The notes under the pieces were generated by a model. It was not told the DNA's origin and ran no database searches. It saw nothing but the letters and a program-made list of their open reading frames with translations. Made by a program: the position numbers and the translations under genes. Shown one piece after another: positions 56,361 through 64,000 of a stretch of DNA of 64,000 nucleotides (position 1 is the stretch's first letter; every line of letters begins with the position of its first letter). The stretch is taken from positions 92,074,913 through 92,138,912 of the forward strand of contig OZ026520.1 in the NCBI GenBank assembly GCA_964019695.1, in the 5' to 3' direction. This DNA is from Loripinus fragilis. Its lineage: Eukaryota > Mollusca > Bivalvia > Lucinida > Lucinidae.

Positions 56361-56684
56361 ATTATATTATGTTGTATTCATTACTTAACAGGATATGAAA
56401 TTATTTCTGTACATAATTCTGGTCTGTACATTTCTTTCACTGAGGGATGCTATATATTTATTTCATTTTTTTTCCCTATTTATTTTGTGACCACCCTCAC
56501 TGAGTCCCATTGTTGTCTTTCAATTATCCCCCACCCCCCTCATCTATCATTTATCATTTCTCCCTACATGGAAAAATTACCAGAAAGTCCTATTACGGAG
56601 CTTTAACCTATTTGACCCTATATACCAGAAAAATATGTAGGCAAAAAACAAACAGTTAAATCTTGACTACAAACCAACCAAATA

Positions 56685-56927
56685 CATGGGTGAAAGTTTT
56701 CAGGATTATTCCTGAATTCAGGATTTTGAGGCTGACTTTCCAAAGAAAGTCAGCCTCAAAATGCTGTATTAGGGAGATTATGATAGCTTCTCTGATTAAT
56801 TTTCAGATTATCTAAACACATTTAACCATTTAAACATGAAATTATTAAATTTTGTATGCATCCTGTAGTTTTAAAAAATTGAATTTCTAAAGTTCAGGAT
56901 TTTAGAAATTTTGAACTTTCACCCATG
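56685..56927. mobile_element. Family B MITE, intact
   Basis: CATGGGTGAAAGTTTTCAGG and TTTTGAACTTTCACCCATG, 243 bases, same length as the 29850 copy. Confidence 0.87.
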
Positions 56928-57354
56928 TACTAGTATAATCTGTTGATAACCTTTATGAACAGTTTTGACCCAGATCAGACCTGACAAAATATTGGGCCTA
57001 ATCTGGATCCAATCTGTTTGACACTCAAATGGTATTCCTGAAATAATTTTTCAAAAAAGTTGATTTTGAAAAAAATCATCAGACTTTAAAAAAGCGTGAA
57101 ATATTTCCCAGGGGGCAGATAGTTATCACCCTTTAGAATTTGATATTTGCCATATTACAGGAAAAATATTTTACCATGAGTCATTTTTTTCTCGGTAAAT
57201 TGGTATATTGAATTAATGTTCCATTCATTCTTCATGTTTATACGGGCCTTTTATTAACCCTTTCCTTCATGAATATTCATGCTAGGCTCCACCCACTATG
57301 AATTATTATATGAATAAATTTTCATGTGGGTACATAGAACAAAGAAATTACTTG

Positions 57355-57665
57355 TCAGATCTAATCAAATTTCCATAAGCAAACAGAGTAGACATTGATC
57401 AGACAGCTCTTACAAGAGCTGCCTGATCTGGGTCTGCTCTGTTTGCAAAAGCGTTAAAAGGCGTCTATATGAGGTAAAGGGTTTAGAGTGTGTAACTAAA
57501 AATTATTTTTTTTATTTCTCAACCAAAACATATGTTGTAGGTACTCAAAAGAACCGTCTCAATGAGACGGTTCTTTAGAGCACCCAAAACATATGTTAAA
57601 ACTTATGGGTAAGAAAATATTTACAATTTTACGCTCAAAAATTGTATTAATCTCAACCTTTGTTT
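57355..57665. mobile_element. GATCAG hairpin element followed by a reverse family A MITE
   Basis: 57365-57480 matches 16075-16195. 57480-57665 has CTCAACCAAAACATATGTTG, hairpin AGAACCGTCTCAATGAGACG, and TAAGAAAATATTTACAATTT. The same two families adjoin each other at 16060 in another orientation. Confidence 0.8.
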
Positions 57666-58540
57666 ATTTGTACATAGACCAAATGAATTACATACTCTTT
57701 CTTGTTCTTGTTATCCACGCCTTTCAATTTACATGTTACGATAAAAAATCCTGAAAACTGGGACACTCTGACATGCTAATTCACCACTCGAAAATAAAAA
57801 AGTTTTTTTTTTCAATTAGGGATATGTGATAAGTGTACAAAGCAAATGATAAACTCTGCAGACCTAGATCAGACTGCAGCATGCTGCAGTCTGATATAGG
57901 TCTGCATAGTTGGCAGAGGTGTATTATCCCTTTTTTCAGGACTTTTTAGTTTTTAATTTTACTATTTTAAGTGAAGTGTGCAATATAAAGCAGATATTAT
58001 TAAATATTATATGTTTATTGGAAGTTATTTATATGGGAAATATTATAACTTACACTGTTGCACTCAGAATGGTGAAATCTTAGTGGACCTATAGTCATTC
58101 TGAGTGCAAGAGACGTAAGGCTGTAAAAATGATACAAGTTTATTTATTCTGCTCCCAAGACTGAAGTGTCTGTCAGAATCATTCACTGCTGGGGAGTTTA
58201 TCAAAGGAGACAGCTTTAGACCTTTTATTGGTGGAAACTGTAGTCTTATTAGCTGACTTGTCGTCTGCTGATAACCTTTACAAACAGTTTGGACACAAAT
58301 CACTCGGTCCAGATCTGGATCCACACCATTTGACACTCTGATAGTGTTCCTGAAAGATTTTTGTTAAAAAGTTAATTTTGAACAATGTCAGCAGACGACA
58401 ACAAAAGCATATAAAATTAGCCAGCAAGCAATGAGTTTAGATGAGCCTTTCCAGAAATCACATTACATTTTGAAACAATGTTGTATCAATGTTCACTCTA
58501 CATCATAATATCACATCAATGTTGATACAATGTTCTTTAA

Positions 58541-58700
58541 CTCTCTACTCCATAATAACGCCTTTTGATGCCTCTACTATGTATTTGAAAATATATTAGA
58601 AAACATTATGGAAAATGGAGCATTTGCTCTTTGAAGCAAATGCTCCGTTTTCCATTATATTTTCAAAAGTATTCAAAACCTTACTTAAATTTTTCTTGAT
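58541..58700. mobile_element. GGAGCATTTGCTC hairpin MITE
   Basis: ACTCTCTACTCCATAATAAC left, then AAAATGGAGCATTTGCTCTT and GAAGCAAATGCTCCGTTTTC. Confidence 0.78.
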
Positions 58701-58749
58701 TTTTTCTATTTTAAGCAGAATGATGGAAGGGATACAATCCTAAAAAAAT

Positions 58750-59840
58750 CATTTCCCCTGGCCTAACATCATAGATATTGCTATCATTTATTTATTCATT
58801 CAGTTTGATCATTTTCTACCATTTATAAATCGTTTCATGTTTTATAAGTCATAGTTCACTTACTTTCATACAAATCAAAATTGTGCATGTTTTACTTCTA
58901 GAAAAGTAAAATGAGTTTTCTAGCATAAATTTAGCTCTGGACAGGTTAACATAACGTTTTTCACTGCTGCCTGACAGCTAAAAATAGATATTGGGAAAAC
59001 TGACACAAGAGATAGCATGATTTCTTATGTTTATTTTATAGGTCAATGTTTTGAATTAAGAATTTTTTTTTTTATGAGAACAATTATTAAAAAATGCAAT
59101 TCTTTTGTGGATCTCATAAGAGTTTCAGAAACTTGAAAAGCAATTGTTAAATAATCTTTTTAAGTGCACTAGGAACATCTGGCTTGAGTAAATTTATAAA
59201 TATGAAAAGAAATTATATACAAATTTAGGAAAAGAGAGACATATGTCATATAACAAAAAACTTAGTGTCTACCTTTTTGTCTAACATCAGAATTAGTTAT
59301 CCCTCCAAAGTGATGTTCACCTCTGCTTTGCCTCGGTAAACATCACTATTCCCGGGTTGACAAATCCTGATGCTAACCTCAAAAGAATGCATCAATTGTA
59401 TAATGTCATATGAGGACCTCAAAACCCCATACAAGAAGTTTATTGAATGTGCCTCTTATTAAACCAGAAATAAATATTAATTTGTATTCAGTCTTTTCTG
59501 TTAATTTACTCATCCTGTTAATGGCACGAAAGAAGACAACTTTAAATTGTTGCCATTACCAGGATCAATAAATGAACTGAACTTGACTCCATATAAGAGT
59601 CCTTAATCATCTTGATTATCTTATTGCCTGATGAAATTTGTGCATGGGCAAAAGTTATTATTATTCTTTTTTAATACAGGACTTTGAATTTGACTTTCTA
59701 TGGAGTAAAACACTGAATTAAGCAGACTATAATAGCTTCTTTGATTTATTTTCAGATTAGATAAAGATAACTTAAAATTAATTATTTTGGCATACTGTAA
59801 GTTTTTTTAAGTTGGAATTTCCATAGAATAGTGCCGTTTT
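58750..59840. other. AT-rich DNA without a supported gene
   Basis: Mostly single-copy in appearance. 59640-59830 resembles a decayed family B element (GACTTTGAATTTGACTTTCT, AGATTAGATAAAG). No exon-like frame. Confidence 0.4.
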
Positions 59841-59844
59841 AGTA

Positions 59845-60215
59845 AGCTGGTTCATTTTGTTATCAATGACCTATGCATGGATGAAAACTGAAACTTTCCC
59901 ATTCACGGGAATTTTTCTGCTTTTATCCATGTATGTGAATTTGTTACCAATGACCTATGCATGGATGAAAACTGAAGCTTTCCCATTCACGGGAAATTTT
60001 CTGCTTTCATCCATGTATGTGAATTTGTTACCAATGACCTATGCATGGATGAAAACTGAAGCTTTCCCATTCATGGGAAATTTTCTGCTTTCATCCATGT
60101 ATGTGAATTTGTTACCAATGACCTATGCATGGATGAAAACTGAAGCTTTCCCATCCATGGGAAAGTTTCTGCTTTCATCCATGTATATGTCTTTGGTATC
60201 AAAATGAACCAGCCT
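59845..60215. mobile_element. TIR-bounded element holding four tandem 84-base palindromic units
   Basis: Outer inverted ends AGCTGGTTCATTTTGTTATC and GATACCAAAATGAACCAGCC (the reverse of the right end), flanked by TA. Inside, units start at 59860, 59944, 60028 and 60112. Each contains CATGGATGAAA...TTTCATCCATG around TTTCCC...GGGAAA. Because 84 is a multiple of three, a 116-codon frame stays open through the array. I treat it as a by-product of the repeat, since no protein family is recognised. Confidence 0.87.
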
Positions 60216-60535
60216 ATTTCTGTTACCCATGGTTAATTGATAGGAAAATGACTTAACTCGCATGCTAAAAAATCAACTAAACTGAAGCTATAGAAGAGAT
60301 GAATGGATACAAGTCTATGTTTCTTTTTTATTATTTTAAATTTTAACATGAATGAATGTGAACCAATAAATGTTTGAAGTTTTGAATCTTGTCGTGTAAT
60401 GAGAGCCAAAATTCCCCTCCCCTTAATCGAGCAGCAAAGGCTTGGTTTTGTACAGAGATGTATAAATTTACAATCTCGATAATTTATATGTAGTATATGA
60501 ATTTCAGACTTTGCAAGGATTGTTTTAAGATGTGC

Positions 60536-60541
60536 AATAAA
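60536..60541 (+). promoter_or_regulatory. Candidate poly-A signal AATAAA
   Basis: TGTGCAATAAACTTATAATT is followed 20-40 bases later by a TG-rich run (GATGTCTTTATGTCTTG). The shape is good, but no upstream coding frame ties it to a gene. It might end a very long Cav1 3' UTR. Confidence 0.35.
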
Positions 60542-60643
60542 CTTATAATTCCATACTTGATGTCTTTATGTCTTGATTTTACTCCTGAGCCAAATGGAAG
60601 AGTGTATGCGTGTACATGAAGTTGCATGTTTCTTATTCACTGT

Positions 60644-61116
60644 CATGTGCGGATCCATAGGGTTGGACAAGGGGTACGAACCCCCCCCCCCCCCCCCCCC
60701 CGGAAAGTCACAAAAATATAGGATTATTTAGCAATACTGGTCCGTATCACCTGAAAAATCTCAAAGCTATCAAGCCAGCATTCAATGTTGGGCCAACATC
60801 GGCACGCCAGCAAAACAACATTTAAATGGCATTTGGCTGGCGGGCCGATGATGGCCAGGTTATGATGGTATTTGGATCCTTCCTTCCCCCCCCCCCCCCC
60901 CCCCCGGAAAGTCACAAAAATATAGGATTATTTAGCAATACTGGTCCGTATCACCTGAAAAATCTCAAAGCTATCAAGCCAGCATTCAATGTTGGGCCAA
61001 CATCGGCACGCCAGCAAAACAACATTTAAATGGCATTTGGCTGGCGGGCCGATGATGGCCAGATTATGATGGTATTTGGATCCTTCCTCCACTTACCAAC
61101 TAAAAAAAAAAAAAGA

Positions 61117-61162
<46 letters not shown>

Positions 61163-61221
61163 GACAAAAAAAAACGTCAAAATTGGACCCCCTCTGACAA
61201 AATTTTCTGGATCTGCGCATG
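60644..61221. mobile_element. Family G element with a 204-base internal tandem duplication
   Basis: Ends CATGTGCGGATCCATAGGG and TTTTCTGGATCTGCGCATG. Two units starting GGAAAGTCACAAAAATATAG at 60702 and 60906, each preceded by a poly-C run, share AACATCGGCACGCCAGC. They are followed by about 70 bases of nearly pure A (61103-61180). Confidence 0.8.
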
Positions 61222-61386
61222 ACTGTTCAGCCCGTGATAATGGATATTTACCATGGATATTTTCTTTTCTTGCATACCAGACAGGGGTTTGCACAGTTTT
61301 CAACTTACTGACTTATCACCCACCACACATATCTTTATCTGTACATTGGTTGTTTTGGCAGTCTCTAGTATGTTGCTTGTATTCTG

Positions 61387-61526
61387 ATGCGCAGATCCAG
61401 AAAGTTTTGTCAGATGGGGTCCATCTGACGTTTTTTTTTTTTGCCTAGCATTGAATGCTGGCTTGGTTTCTTAGTGATTTCTATGGGATCCGGACCCCCT
61501 GTCCCCCAACCTCTGGGTCTGCGCAT
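61387..61526. mobile_element. Short family G copy
   Basis: GATGCGCAGATCCAGAAAGT left and CCTCTGGGTCTGCGCATG right. Confidence 0.72.
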
Positions 61527-61687
61527 GATTCTGATGGATTTCCCCTATATATATTGATACAATAAGTAAGAGATTGCACATTTTGTATTTAAAGGGGTTG
61601 CAGGGCTGCATTTCATCTGGTTCTTTACTGTTTGCCAATGTACCAGTTTAGGGGTTTCCAGTAAACAAAGGGTTAAGAGTTTTGTCG

Positions 61688-61915
61688 CAAAGCCCAAAAT
61701 GTATGACCAGGAAATGCCACAATAACAGACCATCCCACAGCACCACGAGGAAGAGACACAGAACACAGTCAAAACACAAAGTAAAGCAACCAGCTCTCTC
61801 TTTGACAATATGATTGCTAAACTAGAAAGCAAATCGCACTACAAAACAAAGACCCAACACAAAACCGTCACATCCTATGGGGGTCAACAACAGAATCACT
61901 TCATCAGAACATATA
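61688..61915 (+). repeat. Family J repeat
   Basis: CACGAGGAAGAGACACAGAA, AAAGCAACCAGCTCTCTC and ATGATTGCTAAACTAGAAAG match the copies at 7545 and 14696. Confidence 0.6.
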
Positions 61916-62109
61916 TCAGCAGAGGCCACCGAGGAGGGGGCTTAAATATATATATTTTTACTGGGCAAATCTTAACCCTATATTCTGCTGTTATTAAAAC
62001 ACAAAATTTGCTTAGCTTCAGCTGCTTGCATAGAGATTTTTTTTTACTTATACAATGCATTATCACAGAGAAACAATCAAATTAACAAACTATGATTAAT
62101 GCCCTTTAT

Positions 62110-62285
62110 ACCACCTTTAACAACTTTAGCATGAAATATCACTTGATGTGCAAGGTCTACACTGATGTAGGTTGTATAAAATAGTTATACCATGTTTGTC
62201 CACCTGTACGTAAGATAATCCACTCGCTAAAGCTCGTGGATTATCTCCACGTACAGGCTGACAACCCATGGTATAACTTTTACTT
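62110..62285. mobile_element. MITE with AGTTATACCATG arms
   Basis: Second copy of the 34560 element, with GATAATCCACTCGCTAAAGC and GTGGATTATCTCCACGTACA. Confidence 0.8.
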
Positions 62286-63361
62286 AACCCTCAGGCAGTC
62301 AGAGCTAAAATTTAACCCCAAGATGAGCCCTTTTAATGGGCCAAGCCAAAGACAAGCACGAGGTACACACCCACTCATATACGTATTAGGTCAGTGTCAT
62401 CGAGTCTGAGGCTTGATTCACTGCTTGCAATGAAGCTAAAACAGTGATGAGGTTTATAACCAGGAAACCAGACTGTGGCATGATGTCCATGCTATATACT
62501 ACTTCTTTTAAAATGTTTGATTATCTTTTAGGCTGTAGCCCATATCTTGTAGGCTGTAGCCCAGACCAGCATATCTCAAAAAAGTAATTGATACTTACCC
62601 CGAAAGTAGCAAAGCTGATTTTTTGCCAGAGACTCTCTATACAAAGGGACAGGAAACACTGTATTTATTTTGCTGATAATAATAATTATTAATAATAATT
62701 ATCTTGTAGGTACAGTACCATACTTGCAGACATTGTAAGAAGGAACTTATTTTAAAGTGAATTTTTCGGGATAGAAACGATAATTAATTATTTATATAGT
62801 TTAAAAACATCCAGTACATAAACTAGCCTTTCAGCTTCAAAACCATTTCATTTTCAAAAAGATACATTGTGGATTTCTCCAGTTAATCACATCGATAGTT
62901 GGTATGAGCGCCAGAGCTCATAAAGTGTACACATAAGGTTCACTTGACAATATAATAGAAACACATATCATTTTACAATGATGCTAAATGTTTAGACTGT
63001 GTGATTCAGTATATGGTGGTAAAGAAGAAATAGTAATTCAAAAATGTTATTAAGTAAAAAAAATTACATTAATGATAAATTGTAAATTAACACTTGTGTT
63101 CGACTTTTGTGTGAGTTACGTGGCATATCTAGATTAATTGCTGTTTCCCAGTCTACTGTTGGCCAGTAATATAAATACAGGTTTCCATTACTGACCACTT
63201 GTAAACCAGGAACCAGCAATTATTAAAGGTATGGTCAATACACGCTGGCCTACAACAGTTTTTGGATTCTTAACCCTGTTTTTGCATAAAGAATATTTAA
63301 ACACTGGTAAATGCGAAACCACTGTATAGCAATTCATTGTGGATTGGGAATTGCCATATAA
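62286..63361. other. AT-rich DNA without a supported gene
   Basis: No exon-like frame, no long inverted repeat and no recognised family. 62660-62705 is a short ATAATAATTATT run. Confidence 0.45.
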
Positions 63362-63628
63362 AAGTAAGTAAGGGTGCAAAGATCAGGAATCGATACAATC
63401 AAGTACCACACCTGACCCAGGATACCAATGGGAAAGTGACAAACTCACAGTTATACACCACAAACGAGAGACAAGAGGTCAGCCCTTTCCCAGCAGATGA
63501 CCAGAAGGCACAAATAAACAGACAAGCACAAAGGCATAACAAACACAAGACAGAAAAAAAACATAGAAGATCACAAAAGAGATCCACAAAAGAAGTACCG
63601 CCTTAGAACGGTCATTAAAATATTTTAA
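63362..63628 (+). mobile_element. Family F repeat, near full length
   Basis: GTAAGGGTGCAAAGATCAGG to CGCCTTAGAACGGTCATTAA. It lacks the last part ending CACCCTT. Confidence 0.8.
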
Positions 63629-64000
63629 GTAATCTGCTTAAAAGTTTGTTAAATTATTTTAGTCAGTTTTTCTTTGATTAGATGACGAGGTAGTAATGTT
63701 ATACAGAATGTAGAGAGATCACATGTAGACACACTAGATGCTTGGAAACCTTACGATTTTAAGGATCATTAACACCTGCTATTCACATGAGTTTCAATAA
63801 AACTAAAAGCTTGTCAACTGTCCTTTTATGTTCAGGTTAGATGACTTGAGTACGTGTACTTATGTTTTTAGAATAAGTTTTCCATATAAAATACTTCAAG
63901 GTATAAAATGTTGGCTTGGACTCTTTTTATTATTAAAATACCAACTAGAGATACTAGCTATAATATATTGTACCCCCTACCCTCCCCTTGAACCAACAAA

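Noticed and set aside
59857..60207. A 116-residue repeat protein gene
   Set aside because: The frame follows from four 84-base palindromic units inside a MITE. There is no start context, splice context or family match.

Overview
This is a piece of animal genome, most likely from a mollusc and probably a bivalve. It is AT-rich and intron-rich. One gene spreads over tens of kilobases as small exons, and most of the rest is short non-autonomous transposons. The bivalve guess rests on long dispersed elements that begin AGCTCACCTGAGC, carry a GTCC microsatellite and end in a hairpin. I recall these as typical of bivalve genomes; I could not search for them.

The gene is the 3' part of an L-type (Cav1) voltage-gated calcium channel alpha-1 subunit on the + strand. 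Twelve coding exons between 1729 and 32617 join in frame with canonical splice sites and encode 735 residues. In order these are the domain IV pore loop with its selectivity glutamate, IVS6, the EF-hand, the pre-IQ helix, the IQ calmodulin-binding motif, a long divergent C-terminal tail, a proximal regulatory stretch, the distal C-terminal regulatory helix, and a final VYVTSLL that resembles the vertebrate Cav1.2 C-terminus. Domains I to III and most of domain IV lie upstream of the window. A possible alternative last exon at 50213-50260 would replace the final seven residues with fifteen others.

Layout: 1-1728 is upstream intron with repeats. 1729-2470 is the pore exon followed by five degenerate tandem copies of itself. 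3050-32617 holds the remaining exons, separated by repeat-filled introns. 32618-50212 is repeats only, including a very recent 2.26 kb tandem duplication (45398-49920). 50213-50260 is the candidate distal exon. 50261-64000 is a possible 3' UTR plus intergenic repeats, with no further gene that I can support.

The repeats fall into recognisable families, named A to K here for cross-reference: palindromic MITEs, tRNA-derived SINEs with clear target-site duplications, Helentron/HINE-like elements with a 3' hairpin, and several nested insertions. Three channel exons (pore, pre-IQ and one tail exon) have full or partial tandem copies beside them. Two acceptor sites lie within about 20 bases of a transposon end.
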